DNA of 64,000 nucleotides from an uncultured Microbulbifer sp. (GCF_947504145.1 NZ_CANNGQ010000001.1:310001-374000), one strand, 5' to 3'. Positions 27,152 through 37,652 are shown, counted from the stretch's first letter. A program made the numbers and translations. Notes: generated from the sequence alone by a model not told the origin.

Positions 27152-28027
27152 ATGAGCGATTCCCTCCATCCCGTTTTCCGCGACATCACCCTCGATATTC
27201 AGGGCAATACCATTGCCGCGCGCCAGTGGGGCAATCCCGATGGTGTACCTGTGTTGGCGCTGCACGGCTGGCTGGATAACTGTGCCAGCTTTGACGCCAT
27301 GGCGCCGTTCCTGAGCGAACTTAATCTGGTGGCGGTCGATCTCGCCGGTCACGGGCAGAGTTATCATCGTCACCGGGATGCCAATTACACCGTGTGGACC
27401 GAAATCGAAGATGTGCTGGGAATGGCCGACGCGCTGGGCTGGGAGAAATTTTCGATGCTCGCGCACTCCCGCGGCGCGGTAATTGCCACCATTGCCGCCG
27501 CCACCTTTCCCGAGCGGGTAAAGCGTCTGGCGCTCATCGATGGTCTGGTGCCGCCACCAACAACCGATGCGGAGGCGCCGGAAACCCTGCGCAAGGGCAT
27601 CGAGCAGCGCGCCCGCTACCACGCGCGCAAGTCCAAAGTGTTCGACTCCCTGGAGGTGGCGACCGCTGCGCGTAAGAACGGGTTGTTCAAGCTCAGTGAT
27701 GATGCGGCTCGCCGGCTGGTAGAGCGTGGTGTACGCCGCGTTGGGGACGGGTTTACCTGGAGCAATGACCCGCAGTTGCTGGCCAGTTCACTGGCAAAGT
27801 TGAATGAGGGCCAGGTGCAGGCGTTCCTGGATCGTGCCGTCATGCCGATTCGGCTGGCGCTCGGTAAGGATGGTATTCAGGGAATGATCGAGCGGATCCG
27901 CCCGGTGGCCGAGCAGCACCCGGGTATCGAGCTGCGTGAGTTTCCCGGCGGGCACCACCTGCATATGGAAGAAAGCGCGGAAGCGATCGCCCATTGGTTT
28001 TTGCCGTATCTCAGCGAAGCCGAGTAA
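27152..28027 (+). CDS. Alpha/beta hydrolase
   Basis: Single-domain hydrolase (291 aa) without a signal peptide, so cytoplasmic. The oxyanion loop is LHGWLDNCASFD, and the nucleophile elbow is AHSRGA, departing from the usual G-x-S-x-G by having Ala at both outer positions. An Asp follows in LALIDGL, and the catalytic His is in GGHHLHME. The sequence resembles the serine hydrolase-like (SERHL) group and lipases of this fold. The ATG at 27152 is preferred to TTG 27122. It lies after sixA on the same strand with a 150-base gap. Substrate unknown. Confidence 0.87.
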   Translation: MSDSLHPVFRDITLDIQGNTIAARQWGNPDGVPVLALHGWLDNCASFDAMAPFLSELNLVAVDLAGHGQSYHRHRDANYTVWTEIEDVLGMADALGWEKFSMLAHSRGAVIATIAAATFPERVKRLALIDGLVPPPTTDAEAPETLRKGIEQRARYHARKSKVFDSLEVATAARKNGLFKLSDDAARRLVERGVRRVGDGFTWSNDPQLLASSLAKLNEGQVQAFLDRAVMPIRLALGKDGIQGMIERIRPVAEQHPGIELREFPGGHHLHMEESAEAIAHWFLPYLSEAE

Positions 28028-28044
28028 GCGCTATCAGGTGGCTG

Positions 28045-28401
28045 TCAGAATGGGATGCGCTTGGAGTAGCTGGCTTTTTCCATATCCCGCACTTCCACCG
28101 AAATTTCCGGAACCTCGGGCGCGGCCTCGCACAGATAGTTGAAAATGGCCGCACTCAGATCTTCTTTCTGCTGCACCGTGCGGCCTTCCAGAATGCGCAC
28201 TTCTGCGTGGATAAACAGATTGCTGGAGCCTTCGTGGCTCTTGCCGAGCACGAAATCCCGGCAGGGCAGGGCGCGGGTCTTGATCGCACTGGCATTGAAA
28301 AGCCCGGTGTCACTCATTGCCTGCTGGCCGTTGCTGACCAGTGCAGAAATGGAAATGCTGTCTTCCAGTTTTTGAGAATATTCAATCACCAGATGCGGCA
28401 T
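28045..28401 (-). CDS. CHMI-like tautomerase (5-carboxymethyl-2-hydroxymuconate isomerase family)
   Basis: Small protein of 118 aa. After Met removal the N-terminus is Pro (MPHLVIEYS), the catalytic base of the tautomerase superfamily, and PHLVIEYSQKLED is the CHMI signature. The family enzyme HpaF isomerises a homoprotocatechuate breakdown product, but no hpa genes are near, so this is probably a stand-alone tautomerase with another substrate. It is 42 bases downstream of folE on the same strand and may share its transcript; it converges with the hydrolase gene. Confidence 0.8.
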   Translation of the reverse strand: MPHLVIEYSQKLEDSISISALVSNGQQAMSDTGLFNASAIKTRALPCRDFVLGKSHEGSSNLFIHAEVRILEGRTVQQKEDLSAAIFNYLCEAAPEVPEISVEVRDMEKASYSKRIPF

Positions 28402-28443
28402 GGCCGGACTCTCCTCGCGTTGTGAAACGCTAACGGTTAATGA

Positions 28444-28983
28444 TTAGCGGATCAGGGACAGGAACTCATTGCGGGTGGCCTGCTGGCTGCGGAACGAGCC
28501 CAACATGGCGGAGGTTTTCATCACTGAATTCTGCTTCTCCACACCGCGCATCATCATGCACATGTGCTTGGCTTCGATGATTACGCCCACGCCGGCGGCA
28601 CCGGTGACCTGCTTGATGGTTTCCGCAATTTGCACCGTTAGTTGTTCCTGAATCTGCAAACGGCGGGCAAACATGTCTACAATGCGCGCCACCTTGGACA
28701 GGCCCAATACCTTGCCGTCAGGAATGTAAGCCACATGGGCTTTGCCGATAAACGGCAGCAAGTGGTGTTCGCACAGGGAGTAGAGCTCGATGTCTTTTAC
28801 CAGCACCATCTCGCTGCAGGTGGAGGGGAAAAGGGCATCGTTGACCACTTCGTCCAGGGTCTGTTGATAGCCGCGAGTGAGATACTGCATCGCCTTGGCG
28901 GCGCGCAGGGGGGTATCTTTCAGGCCCGGGCGTTCCAGGTCTTCACCGATGGCTTCAATAATTTGCGCGTATTGTTCTTTCAT
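28444..28983 (-). CDS. folE: GTP cyclohydrolase I
   Basis: First step of folate (tetrahydrofolate) synthesis: GTP to 7,8-dihydroneopterin triphosphate. The zinc ligands are visible: Cys and His in [11 protein letters not shown] and Cys in [12 protein letters not shown]. The core [19 protein letters not shown] is typical. The frame opens at 29106, but the ATG at 28983 gives MKEQYAQII and a 179-residue enzyme of normal length. A plausible GGAAG lies 10 bases upstream. It belongs to the zinc type folE1, not folE2. It is divergent from prmB. Confidence 0.95.
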   Translation of the reverse strand: MKEQYAQIIEAIGEDLERPGLKDTPLRAAKAMQYLTRGYQQTLDEVVNDALFPSTCSEMVLVKDIELYSLCEHHLLPFIGKAHVAYIPDGKVLGLSKVARIVDMFARRLQIQEQLTVQIAETIKQVTGAAGVGVIIEAKHMCMMMRGVEKQNSVMKTSAMLGSFRSQQATRNEFLSLIR

Positions 28984-29182
28984 GTCTGTCAGCTTCCAAC
29001 GTCTCGCCCCGGGACTAACATAGCGTTGCCAGCTCGCCAGGCACACAGGCACTGATGGTGGCGGGGCGTCGATATCGCCGGTTGCCCGGCGGCACAGAGG
29101 AGTCACGGAGACTCCGGAGGGTGCGCTACCCTAAGGCTTTGCGTGGCGGTAGTAAAGCGCCAAAATTCGAGGAAACAGGTCA

Positions 29183-30109
29183 ATGATAGAGAAACGCGAG
29201 TCCAACCTGCACGAACTGCACACAGTTCTGGACTATGTGCGCTGGGGGACGAGCCGCTTTAATGACGAAAACCTTTGGTTTGGTCACGGAACCGATAACG
29301 CCTGGGACGAAGCGGTCCTGCTGGTCACTCACGCCCTGCACCTGCCGGTGGACAGCAAACCGGAAATTCTACACGCCCGGCTGACCCTGGATGAGCGCCG
29401 TCAGGTCATGGCTGTGCTGGAAAAGCGTATCGATAAACGCCTGCCCGCCCCCTACCTCACCAACGAAGCCTGGTTCTGTGACCTGCCGTTTTATGTCGAC
29501 GAGCGGGTGCTGGTGCCGCGTTCTCCCATTGGTGAGCTGATCCGTCACCGGTTTGAGCCCTGGCTGCAGCAGGAGCCTCTGGCCGTTCTCGACCTCTGTT
29601 GCGGCAGTGGCTGCATCGGCATCGCCTGCGCAGACACTTTCCCTGGTGCACGGGTTGATCTCAGTGATATTTCCGCGGATGCCATCGACGTGGCGCAGAT
29701 CAATATCAACCGCCATCAGCTGAACGACGAAGTGCGTGCGGTGCAATCCGACTTGTTTGCTGAGCTCGAAGGCTGCAGTTACGACCTGATCGTCAGCAAC
29801 CCACCCTATGTCGATGCCCGGGATCTGGCGGAAATGCCGGCCGAGTACCGTGCGGAACCGGGCCTGGCCCTGGGCTCCGGTGACGACGGCCTCGACTTCA
29901 CCCGCCGCCTGCTTCTGGAGGCGCCGGACCACCTGCAGCCAGAGGGTATTCTGGTGTGCGAAGTGGGCAATAGCTGGGAGGCGCTGGAAGAGGCCTATCC
30001 GCAGGTGCCGTTTTTCTGGCCGGAGCTGGAAGAGGGCGGGCACGGCGTATTTGTGCTGACCCGCGAAGAGCTGCTGGCCTGCCGGCCCATGTTTGAGGTG
30101 AGCGTTTGA
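29183..30109 (+). CDS. prmB: 50S ribosomal protein L3 N5-glutamine methyltransferase
   Basis: SAM-dependent methyltransferase (308 aa) that methylates a Gln of ribosomal protein L3. The SAM-binding motif VLDLCCGSGCIGIACA is near residues 138-153 and the catalytic NPPYVDARD, which binds the Gln amide, is near 210. The N-terminal all-helical domain (residues 1-110) is that of PrmB rather than HemK/PrmC, and the gene directly precedes aroC as in many gammaproteobacteria. GAGGAAA lies 9 bases before the ATG. A TATAAT at 30138-30143 just past the stop may contribute to an aroC promoter. Confidence 0.95.
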   Translation: MIEKRESNLHELHTVLDYVRWGTSRFNDENLWFGHGTDNAWDEAVLLVTHALHLPVDSKPEILHARLTLDERRQVMAVLEKRIDKRLPAPYLTNEAWFCDLPFYVDERVLVPRSPIGELIRHRFEPWLQQEPLAVLDLCCGSGCIGIACADTFPGARVDLSDISADAIDVAQININRHQLNDEVRAVQSDLFAELEGCSYDLIVSNPPYVDARDLAEMPAEYRAEPGLALGSGDDGLDFTRRLLLEAPDHLQPEGILVCEVGNSWEALEEAYPQVPFFWPELEEGGHGVFVLTREELLACRPMFEVSV

Positions 30110-30188
30110 ATCCGGAGCGCGCGGATAGAGATTCCTCTATAATGCGCGCCTTTCATCGAATAATTCACTGGGGTAGGGAATACCGGAT

Positions 30189-31289
30189 ATGTCGGGCAAT
30201 ACATTTGGCAAGCTGTTCTGTGTCACCACATTTGGCGAAAGCCACGGCCAAGCGCTGGGCTGTATCGTCGATGGTTGCCCTCCGGGACTGGAAATTACTG
30301 CGGAAGAGATCCAGCTGGAACTGGATCGCCGCAAGCCCGGTACCTCCCGTTATACCACTCAGCGCCGCGAAGCCGATGAGGTGAAAATCTTGTCCGGTGT
30401 TTTCGAAGGTAAGACCACCGGAACTCCCATTGGCCTGCTGATCGAAAACACCGATCAGCGCTCCAAAGACTACGCCAATATCGCGGAGCAAATTCGCCCC
30501 GCCCACGCCGATTACACCTATTGGGCCAAATACGGCCTGCGCGACTACCGCGGCGGTGGCCGCTCTTCTGCGCGGGAAACCGCTATGCGCGTTGCCGCCG
30601 GTGCCATTGCCAAGAAGTGGCTCAAGCAGCAGTTTGGCATTGAAGTGCGCGGTTACCTGTCTCAGCTGGGCCCGATCAAAATCGAAAAGCTGGACTGGTC
30701 TCAAGTCAGCGAAAATCCCTTCTTTTGTCCCGATGCCGACAAAGTACCGGAAATGGAAGCCTACATGCAGGCGCTCATCAAAGAGGGTAACTCCATCGGC
30801 GCGCGCATTTCTGTACATGCGAGCGGTGTGCCTGCAGGGCTTGGCGAGCCGATTTTTGATCGCCTGGACGCAGACCTGGCGCACGCACTGATGAGCATCA
30901 ATGCGGTAAAAGGCGTGGAAATCGGTGCGGGGTTTGGTTCGGTGGAGCAGAAGGGCACCGAGCACCGCGACGAAATTACTGAAGCGGGCTTCCAGTCGAA
31001 CAACGCCGGCGGCGTACTGGGTGGTATTTCCAGCGGCCAGGAGCTGATCGCGCATATTGCCCTGAAGCCCACTTCCAGCCTGCGCATCCCCGGCAAGAGC
31101 CTGGACACCAATGGTAAACCTATTGAAGTGGTGACCAAGGGGCGTCACGATCCCTGTGTGGGCATCCGCGCAACGCCGATTGCCGAGGCGATGATGGCGC
31201 TGGTGCTGATTGACCATGTGATGCGCCAGCGCGCACAGAATGGCGATGTGGAATTTGGGTTGAAGATTCCTGCGGGCGTGTCTGAATAA
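30189..31289 (+). CDS. aroC: Chorismate synthase
   Basis: Last step of the shikimate pathway: EPSP to chorismate, using reduced FMN, in the cytoplasm. The signature [18 protein letters not shown] is at residues about 15-32, and [19 protein letters not shown], a conserved FMN/substrate block, lies near 120. Length of 366 aa is the usual one. It supplies the trp genes elsewhere in the window. A strong bidirectional terminator follows, 20 bases after the stop. Confidence 0.97.
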   Translation: MSGNTFGKLFCVTTFGESHGQALGCIVDGCPPGLEITAEEIQLELDRRKPGTSRYTTQRREADEVKILSGVFEGKTTGTPIGLLIENTDQRSKDYANIAEQIRPAHADYTYWAKYGLRDYRGGGRSSARETAMRVAAGAIAKKWLKQQFGIEVRGYLSQLGPIKIEKLDWSQVSENPFFCPDADKVPEMEAYMQALIKEGNSIGARISVHASGVPAGLGEPIFDRLDADLAHALMSINAVKGVEIGAGFGSVEQKGTEHRDEITEAGFQSNNAGGVLGGISSGQELIAHIALKPTSSLRIPGKSLDTNGKPIEVVTKGRHDPCVGIRATPIAEAMMALVLIDHVMRQRAQNGDVEFGLKIPAGVSE

Positions 31290-31309
31290 TCAGAGTGTCA
31301 ATTTGAATA

Positions 31310-31349
31310 CAAAAAAGGCGGAGTGCCGAAAGCGCTCCGCCTTTTTTGT
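31310..31349. terminator. Bidirectional terminator between aroC and the outer-membrane gene
   Basis: GGCGGAG (31317-31323) and CTCCGCC (31335-31341) with flanking A6 and T6 runs make a 13-pair stem usable from both converging genes. Confidence 0.93.
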
Positions 31350-31369
31350 GCCTGTACGTAATCCGCTGA

Positions 31370-32107
31370 TTACAGGTGCAGGTTCAGACCCAGGTAAGGG
31401 CCTTTGATTTCCAGATCGGTCTGGAAGGCGTCCAGCTCTTGCACATCCAGTGTCATGGCGCGGTAACCGGCTTCAATCGCGAAGTCCAGTGCGGGTACGA
31501 AGTCCCAGCGAATCTTGGCGGTCAGGTCGGTGTGGCGGTCGCCGTTATAGCTGGTGCCGTTGCCCTGGGCGATGATGGACCAGCCGGTAAAGGGCAGGTC
31601 GAAGCGGGCTACGCCGTAAACCATCGGCAGTACGCCAGAGAGTTCGATGTTCTCAGACTGGAAGTCACTGGTTACCGACATTTCGCCGCTGTACTGACGG
31701 GCGGTCAGGCCCAGGTCCAGATTCACCCAGTTATCGAGGATCTCGTAATAAAGGGTCGCGTCGGTGTGGGTCAGATTGATATCACCGGTGATTTCGGAGC
31801 CAATCACGAAGGTCTCGTCACCGAAGGTCACGCTCTCGCTCAGCATGGCGGTGCCATTGGTTTCAATCTTGCTGTGGGCTACCAGGATATTCGGAATCAC
31901 CGGAACCGGGTGCTCGAGTGCAGCCTGTATAAAGGTGGCGTTGTCTTCGGCGAGGGAAAATTCGTCCACGTTGAAGTTATCTACACCTACCGCGCCGCTG
32001 TATGCCGGTTTCCAGGCACCCAGGGTGGCATCAAACCCGAGAATAGTGTCTGCGCTGGCAGAAGCCGACGCCAGTGCGGCGCAGAGCGCCAGAGTAATTT
32101 TTTTCAT
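31370..32107 (-). CDS. Outer-membrane beta-barrel protein (TIGR04219-like)
   Basis: A 245-residue protein with signal peptide (MKKITLALCAALASASASA, cleaved before DTILGFD). The mature part shows alternating hydrophobic residues and Tyr/Trp girdles suited to about eight to ten strands, and it ends in Leu-His-Leu with aromatic/hydrophobic residues at -1, -3 and so on, a typical BAM signal (GPYLGLNLHL). The pattern fits the TIGR04219 family of outer-membrane proteins of unknown function; a pore role is not shown. It lies alone on the minus strand downstream of LysR, separated by about 108 bases. Confidence 0.8.
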   Translation of the reverse strand: MKKITLALCAALASASASADTILGFDATLGAWKPAYSGAVGVDNFNVDEFSLAEDNATFIQAALEHPVPVIPNILVAHSKIETNGTAMLSESVTFGDETFVIGSEITGDINLTHTDATLYYEILDNWVNLDLGLTARQYSGEMSVTSDFQSENIELSGVLPMVYGVARFDLPFTGWSIIAQGNGTSYNGDRHTDLTAKIRWDFVPALDFAIEAGYRAMTLDVQELDAFQTDLEIKGPYLGLNLHL

Positions 32108-32215
32108 TTTTGGAGTCTCTCCCGTTGGATTCTGCGGCGGATTCTACCTGTTTTCTGTGAAATTTCCCTGACCGGATTCGTGAATTTGCGACCTGTTCGC
32201 ACCGTCTCTTCACGC

Positions 32216-33094
32216 TTACAGGCCCCGGGCCTCCTTGAAAAGCAGTTGCTGCAGTGCATTGGCCGCATTGCTGAGGGTGCGGTTGCGGTGATAGATGATG
32301 CCCAGATTGCGCACGATACTGAGCTGGGGCATGGGTAGTTCGGCCAGGCTGTCGTCGATCAGGGTCTTTGGCAGCACGCTCCAGCCCAACCCAACCCCCG
32401 CCATCATCTTGATGGTCTCGAGGAAGTTGGTGGCCAGTTTGGCGGTCAGCTTGAGCCCGTGGGCGTCGAACTCGCGCTTGATCAGGCGCCCGGTGTAGGT
32501 ATTGAGATCCGGCAGGATGGCTGGGTAGCGTGCCAGGGCGGGCAGGTCCAGCTCTGGCATCTGCGCCAGGGGGTGGTCCGGCGCGGCCACCACCACACAG
32601 GGGTCGGGCCAGATGATCTGGGCGTTGAGGTTCGGGTAATCCTTGAGCGCGAGGGTGACCACTGCCAGTTCATATTCGCCGGCCATCAGTGCCTCGTAGG
32701 CCTGCTCGGAATCCAGAAAGTCGATATCCAGGGCCACATCCGGGTAAAGATTGCTGAATTCTCGCAGTACCGGCGGCAGGTGGTGCAGGCCCACATGGTG
32801 GCTGGTGGCGATACGCAGGCTGCCACCGATAGTCTCGCCAAGGCTGCGCAGTTCCCGTTGCGCATCGCTCACTTCATTAAGGATGTGGCGTGCCCGGGGC
32901 AGGAGGGCGCGGCCTGCGTTGGTCAGCTGAAGTTTGCGGCCGATGCGATCAAACAGGGGAGCGCCCAGCTGCTGTTCCAGCGACGCGAGGCGTTTGCTGA
33001 CCGCAGGTTGGGTCAGGTGTAGTTGTTCTGCCGCTTCGGAGACGGAGTTTTGCTCGGCGATGGCAAGGAAGGCTTTGAGCCACTGGATTTCCAT
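32216..33094 (-). CDS. LysR-family transcriptional regulator divergent from leuC
   Basis: A 292-residue LTTR: winged helix-turn-helix at the N-terminus (AISEQNSVSEAAEQLHLTQP region, residues about 10-40) and a periplasmic-binding-protein-like effector domain behind. The frame opens at 33172, but the ATG at 33094 begins MEIQWLKAFLAIAEQ, the standard LTTR start. The gene is divergent from leuCDB across 124 bases containing an ATTC-N7-GAAT palindrome, and a similarly placed LysR gene is found in Pseudomonas, so control of leucine synthesis is inferred. The effector is unknown (2-isopropylmalate or leucine are candidates). Confidence 0.9.
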   Translation of the reverse strand: MEIQWLKAFLAIAEQNSVSEAAEQLHLTQPAVSKRLASLEQQLGAPLFDRIGRKLQLTNAGRALLPRARHILNEVSDAQRELRSLGETIGGSLRIATSHHVGLHHLPPVLREFSNLYPDVALDIDFLDSEQAYEALMAGEYELAVVTLALKDYPNLNAQIIWPDPCVVVAAPDHPLAQMPELDLPALARYPAILPDLNTYTGRLIKREFDAHGLKLTAKLATNFLETIKMMAGVGLGWSVLPKTLIDDSLAELPMPQLSIVRNLGIIYHRNRTLSNAANALQQLLFKEARGL

Positions 33095-33122
33095 GGGATC
33101 TTCTCGATAGTCGCCTTCAGGT

Positions 33123-33149
33123 ATTCCAAAAGCGAATGCGCCATATAAT
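33123..33149. promoter_or_regulatory. LysR operator and leuC -10 box
   Basis: ATTC-N7-GAAT (33123-33137) is a T-N11-A LTTR operator. A perfect TATAAT (33144-33149) follows; its -35 position (33121-33126) is poor and lies inside the operator, the arrangement expected when the regulator activates the promoter. Confidence 0.5.
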
Positions 33150-33218
33150 AAATATAAATTGATGTTATTCAATGCCCCCCCTAGACTCCGGCATGTTATC
33201 CATAGAGGAGATGGGGCA

Positions 33219-34673
33219 ATGGGACACCCTGAAACAAAAAAACAGACGCTTTATGACAAGCTCTGGGAAGACCATCTGGTCAAAAGCCGCGATGACGGCA
33301 CCGCACTGATCTATATCGATCGCCACCTGATTCACGAAGTGACCTCTCCTCAGGCCTTTGAAGGGCTACGTCTGGCTGGCCGCAAACCGTGGCGCACGGA
33401 TTCCGTGGTGGCCACCCCGGACCACAATGTGCCGTCCGATGCCGCCGAGCGCGCCGGCGGTATTGCGGGTATCCGCGACGAAGTGTCCCGTATTCAGGTG
33501 CAGACTCTCGACGAGAACTGCAATGAGTTTGGCATTGTCGAATTCGGCATCAATGACCCGGGCCAAGGCATTGTGCATGTGATCGGCCCGGAGACCGGCG
33601 TCACCCTGCCGGGCATGACCGTGGTGTGTGGCGATTCCCACACATCTACTCACGGTGCGCTGGGTGCTTTGGCCCACGGGATCGGTACCTCAGAGGTGGA
33701 GCATGTGATGGCCACCCAGTGTCTGATCCAGAAAAAGATGAAGAACATGCTGGTGCGCGTGGACGGTGAGCTCGGTCCGGGTGTGACTGCAAAAGACGTG
33801 GTGCTGGCGATTATCGGCAAGATCGGCACTGCGGGTGGTACTGGTTACGCCATCGAATTCGGTGGCTCTGCGATCCGCAGCCTGTCCATGGAAGGGCGCA
33901 TGACCATCTGCAATATGGCCATCGAGGGCGGTGCCCGCGCGGGTATGGTCGCGGTGGATGACATCACCCTGGAGTACGTAAAGGGCAAGCCTTACGCACC
34001 TAAAGGGGAGCAGTGGGACAAGGCCGTGGAAAACTGGAGCCGCCTGCACTCCGACGACGGCGCTCACTTCGATGAAGTGGTGGTGCTGAAAGCGGAAGAG
34101 ATCGAGCCGCAGGTCAGCTGGGGGACTTCCCCGGAAATGGTGGCGCCGATCAGCGCCCAGGTGCCGGATCCCGCCGCCGAGAGCGACGCGACTAAAAAAT
34201 CCGGTATCGAACGCGCGCTGGAATATATGGGCCTGAAAGCGGGCCAGAAAATTACCGATATCAACCTGGACCGGGTGTTTATTGGTTCCTGCACCAACTC
34301 CCGTATTGAAGACCTGCGTGCAGCGGCAGCAGTGGCCAAAGGCCACAAGAAAGCCGACAGCGTAAAACAGGTGCTTGTGGTGCCCGGCTCGCAGTCCGTA
34401 AAAGCACAGGCGGAAAAAGAAGGGCTGGACAAAGTATTTGTGGAAGCGGGCTTTGAATGGCGCGAGCCGTCCTGCTCCATGTGTCTGGCGATGAATGCGG
34501 ACAAACTGGGTGCCGGTGAACACTGTGCTTCCACGTCCAACCGCAACTTCGAAGGTCGTCAGGGTTACGGTGGTCGCACTCACTTGGTGAGCCCGAGCAT
34601 GGCGGCAGCCGCGGCGATTGCCGGTCATTTTGTGGATGTGCGCGATACACAGAACGCGGGAGGCGCGAAATAA
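33219..34673 (+). CDS. leuC: 3-isopropylmalate dehydratase, large subunit
   Basis: Large subunit of isopropylmalate isomerase (second step of leucine synthesis), carrying a [4Fe-4S] cluster. Cluster Cys are in [11 protein letters not shown] and in [11 protein letters not shown]. The conserved [21 protein letters not shown] is present. The frame begins at 33159, but the ATG at 33219 ([14 protein letters not shown]) has GAGGAG upstream and gives 484 aa. leuD starts inside the stop codon (TAATG), so translation is coupled. Confidence 0.97.
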   Translation: MGHPETKKQTLYDKLWEDHLVKSRDDGTALIYIDRHLIHEVTSPQAFEGLRLAGRKPWRTDSVVATPDHNVPSDAAERAGGIAGIRDEVSRIQVQTLDENCNEFGIVEFGINDPGQGIVHVIGPETGVTLPGMTVVCGDSHTSTHGALGALAHGIGTSEVEHVMATQCLIQKKMKNMLVRVDGELGPGVTAKDVVLAIIGKIGTAGGTGYAIEFGGSAIRSLSMEGRMTICNMAIEGGARAGMVAVDDITLEYVKGKPYAPKGEQWDKAVENWSRLHSDDGAHFDEVVVLKAEEIEPQVSWGTSPEMVAPISAQVPDPAAESDATKKSGIERALEYMGLKAGQKITDINLDRVFIGSCTNSRIEDLRAAAAVAKGHKKADSVKQVLVVPGSQSVKAQAEKEGLDKVFVEAGFEWREPSCSMCLAMNADKLGAGEHCASTSNRNFEGRQGYGGRTHLVSPSMAAAAAIAGHFVDVRDTQNAGGAK

Positions 34674-35320
34674 TGAAGGCGTTTACTCAACATAATGGCG
34701 TTGCGGCCCCCATGGATCGCGCCAATGTGGACACGGATCTGATCATTCCCAAGCAGTTTCTGAAGTCCATCAAACGCACCGGTTTTGGCCCCAACCTGTT
34801 CGACGAACTGCGTTATCTCGACGAGGGGCAGCCGGGTCAGGACTGTAGCAATCGCCCGGTAAACCCGGATTTTCCGCTGAACCATCCCCGTTACCAGGGG
34901 GCATCGGTATTGCTGGCGCGCAAGAATTTTGGTTGTGGTTCGAGCCGTGAACACGCCCCTTGGGCACTGGATGACCACGGCTTTCGTGCGATTATCGCGC
35001 CGAGCTTTGCGGATATTTTCTTTAACAACTGTTTCAAGAACGGTCTTTTGCCGATCGTTCTGGAAGACGAAATTGTCGAGCAGTTGTTCCAGGAAATGTA
35101 CGCCGAGGAAGGCTATGAACTGACTGTCGATCTGGAAGCGCAGGTGGTGATCAAGCCCAATGGCGAAACCCACGCGTTTGAGGTTGATACCTTCCGCAAG
35201 CACTGCCTGTTGAATGGTTTGGATGATATCGGCCTGACCCTGGAAGATGCAGACGATATCCGCGCGTACGAAGCCAAGCGCCGCGAGCAGGCTCCCTGGT
35301 TATTTGACGCCGTAAAATAA
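34673..35320 (+). CDS. leuD: 3-isopropylmalate dehydratase, small subunit
   Basis: Swivelling subunit of the isomerase (215 aa). It has the [20 protein letters not shown] start and the [11 protein letters not shown] loop (near residue 87) that binds the substrate in partnership with LeuC. The ATG overlaps the leuC stop by one base. leuB follows after 29 bases. All features and length match the family. Confidence 0.97.
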   Translation: MKAFTQHNGVAAPMDRANVDTDLIIPKQFLKSIKRTGFGPNLFDELRYLDEGQPGQDCSNRPVNPDFPLNHPRYQGASVLLARKNFGCGSSREHAPWALDDHGFRAIIAPSFADIFFNNCFKNGLLPIVLEDEIVEQLFQEMYAEEGYELTVDLEAQVVIKPNGETHAFEVDTFRKHCLLNGLDDIGLTLEDADDIRAYEAKRREQAPWLFDAVK

Positions 35321-35349
35321 ATCGGCGAAATGGAATTTAGGACGAATCG

Positions 35350-36423
35350 ATGAGCAAGAAAATCATGATCCTTCCGGGCGATGGTATCGGTCCGGAAATT
35401 ATCGAACAGGCGGTAGCGGTGCTGAAAACCGCGGATGAAAAATTTGGCCTGAATCTGGAATTCAGCGAAGGCCTGATCGGTGGTGCGTCCATCGATGCCC
35501 ACGGTGAGCCGCTGACCGATGCTGAACTCGCCAACGCCGGTGAATGCGATGCGGTACTGCTGGGTGCGGTCGGTGGTCCCCAGTGGGACACGCTGGATCG
35601 CGCGATCCGCCCGGAAAAAGGCCTGCTGAAAATTCGCAGCGGCCTCGGTCTCTACGCCAACCTGCGCCCGGCGATTCTGTACCCGCAGCTGGCTGATGCT
35701 TCCTCCCTGAAGCCCGAAGTGGTTTCCGGCCTGGATATTCTGATCGTGCGCGAGCTCACCGGCGGTATTTATTTCGGTGAGCCTCGCGGTATCAAGACGC
35801 TGGAAAACGGGGAAAAGCAGGGCTTCAATACCTACGTGTATAAAGAGTCCGAGATCGAGCGTATTGCCCGCACGGCATTCGAGGCGGCACAGAAGCGCGG
35901 CGGCAAGCTGTGTTCCGTGGACAAGGCCAACGTACTGGAAGTCACCGTGTTGTGGCGCGAAGTACTGGACCGTCTGGCCCCGGAGTACCCGGATGTGGAG
36001 CTGTCGCACATGTACGTGGACAACGCGGCTATGCAGCTGGTGCGTGCACCCAAGCAGTTCGACGTGATGGTAACCGGCAATATGTTCGGCGACATTCTGT
36101 CCGACGCTGCCGCCATGCTCACCGGTTCCATCGGCATGCTGCCGTCGGCCTCCATGAACGAAACCGGCTTCGGCCTCTATGAGCCCTGCCACGGCAGCGC
36201 GCCGGATATCGCCGGGCAGGGTATTGCTAACCCGCTGGCCACGATTCTTTCCGCCGCCATGATGTTGCGCTACTCCCTGGATATGGGCGAAGCGGCAGAG
36301 GCAATTGAGGCGGCAGTGAGCAAGGTTCTGGATCAGGGACTGCGCACCGCGGACATTTACACGGACGGCTGTAAAAAAGTCTCCACCGCGGAAATGGGCG
36401 CAGCAGTGGTGGCCGCTTTCTGA
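35350..36423 (+). CDS. leuB: 3-isopropylmalate dehydrogenase
   Basis: NAD+-dependent oxidative decarboxylation of 3-isopropylmalate, third step of leucine synthesis. Family marks: [11 protein letters not shown] at the start, the substrate Arg residues ([26 protein letters not shown]), the catalytic Lys/Tyr, the metal-binding Asp residues in [11 protein letters not shown], and [19 protein letters not shown] near the nucleotide site. Length 357 aa is normal. GGACG is the likely ribosome site. leuA is not in the window. A palindromic repeat lies between it and asd. Confidence 0.97.
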   Translation: MSKKIMILPGDGIGPEIIEQAVAVLKTADEKFGLNLEFSEGLIGGASIDAHGEPLTDAELANAGECDAVLLGAVGGPQWDTLDRAIRPEKGLLKIRSGLGLYANLRPAILYPQLADASSLKPEVVSGLDILIVRELTGGIYFGEPRGIKTLENGEKQGFNTYVYKESEIERIARTAFEAAQKRGGKLCSVDKANVLEVTVLWREVLDRLAPEYPDVELSHMYVDNAAMQLVRAPKQFDVMVTGNMFGDILSDAAAMLTGSIGMLPSASMNETGFGLYEPCHGSAPDIAGQGIANPLATILSAAMMLRYSLDMGEAAEAIEAAVSKVLDQGLRTADIYTDGCKKVSTAEMGAAVVAAF

Positions 36424-36440
36424 CAAGGCCAAATGCTCGC

Positions 36441-36492
36441 ACCGTCATCCCGGTCTCTTTGTAAAGTCGGCGTAGCCGCGCCGGGATCCAGA
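36441..36492. repeat. REP-like palindrome between leuB and asd
   Basis: ATCCCGG (36447-36453) and CCGGGAT (36481-36487) are perfect inverted arms 27 bases apart, embedded in a GTCATCCCGG...CCGGGATCCAG frame typical of intergenic REP-type elements. A GTAAAGTCGGCG stretch lies in the loop. Only this copy was noticed in the window. Confidence 0.5.
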
Positions 36493-36519
36493 AATGAACA
36501 AACTCCAAAAGGTAATGTA

Positions 36520-37635
36520 ATGAACAAGGTAGGATTCGTAGGCTGGCGCGGTATGGTCGGCTCCGTTTTGATGGGCCGCATGCTGGATGAAAACGACTTC
36601 GCGCACATCGCCGAGCCGGTATTTTTCTCCACATCCAATGCCGGTGGCAAAGCCCCCGAGATTGGTAAAGAAGTTGCGCCGCTGAAAGACGCCTACGACC
36701 TGGACGCACTGGCCGAGCTGGACGCCATCGTCAGTTGTCAGGGTGGCGACTACACCAAAGAAGTGTTCGAAAAGCTGCGTGCAAAAGGTTGGGATGGCTA
36801 CTGGATTGATGCCGCCTCCAGCCTGCGTATGAACGACGACGCCATCATCGTGCTGGACCCGGTGAACCGCGATGTGATCGACAACGGTATCGAATCCGGT
36901 ATTAAAAATTATATCGGCGGTAACTGCACCGTAAGCCTGATGCTGATGGGCCTGGGTGGCCTGTTCAAGGAAGGCCTGGTGGAGTGGGTAACCGCACAGA
37001 CCTATCAGGCGGCCAGCGGCTCCGGCGCCAAGCATATGCGCGAGCTGATCTCTCAGATGGGCAGCATTCGCGACGGTGTGGCTTCTGAACTGGCGGACCC
37101 GGCCAGCGCGATCCTCGAGATCGACCGCAAGGTAGCGGAAAGCATGCGCAGCAGCGACTTCCCAACCGCCCAATTTGGCGAGCCGCTGGCAGGCAGTCTT
37201 CTGCCCTGGATCGATACCCAGCTGGAATCCGGTCAGAGCCGCGAAGAGTGGAAGGCCCAGGTAGAAGCCAACAAGATCCTGCGCACCGAGAGCACGGTAC
37301 CGGTGGATGGCACCTGTGTACGTATCGGTGCCATGCGCTGTCACAGCCAGGCGTTTACCGTGAAGCTGAAGAAGGATCTGCCGCTGGAGGAGATCGAGCA
37401 GCTGATTGGCTCTGCCAACGATTGGGTCAAGGTGGTCCCCAACGATCGCGAAGTAACCCTGAAAGAGCTGACCCCGACCGCGGTAACCGGCAAGCTGGAT
37501 ATCCCGGTAGGCCGTCTGCGCAAGCTGAGCATGGGCGGAGAGTACCTGAATGCCTTCACCGTCGGTGACCAGCTGCTGTGGGGTGCCGCAGAGCCTCTGC
37601 GCCGCGTACTGCTGATCCTGCTGGGCAAACTGTAA
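36520..37635 (+). CDS. asd: Aspartate-semialdehyde dehydrogenase
   Basis: NADPH-dependent reduction of aspartyl phosphate, feeding lysine, diaminopimelate, methionine and threonine. The NADP loop [10 protein letters not shown] is at residues about 7-16 and the nucleophile Cys is in [16 protein letters not shown]. The catalytic His lies in [17 protein letters not shown]. The ATG at 36520 ([15 protein letters not shown]) gives 371 aa as in E. coli; the frame extends back to 36433 but through the REP-like element. It is cotranscribed or read through from leuB; a degenerate paralogue follows. Confidence 0.97.
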   Translation: MNKVGFVGWRGMVGSVLMGRMLDENDFAHIAEPVFFSTSNAGGKAPEIGKEVAPLKDAYDLDALAELDAIVSCQGGDYTKEVFEKLRAKGWDGYWIDAASSLRMNDDAIIVLDPVNRDVIDNGIESGIKNYIGGNCTVSLMLMGLGGLFKEGLVEWVTAQTYQAASGSGAKHMRELISQMGSIRDGVASELADPASAILEIDRKVAESMRSSDFPTAQFGEPLAGSLLPWIDTQLESGQSREEWKAQVEANKILRTESTVPVDGTCVRIGAMRCHSQAFTVKLKKDLPLEEIEQLIGSANDWVKVVPNDREVTLKELTPTAVTGKLDIPVGRLRKLSMGGEYLNAFTVGDQLLWGAAEPLRRVLLILLGKL

Positions 37636-37652
37636 GTTTTTTTGCCCAATTC

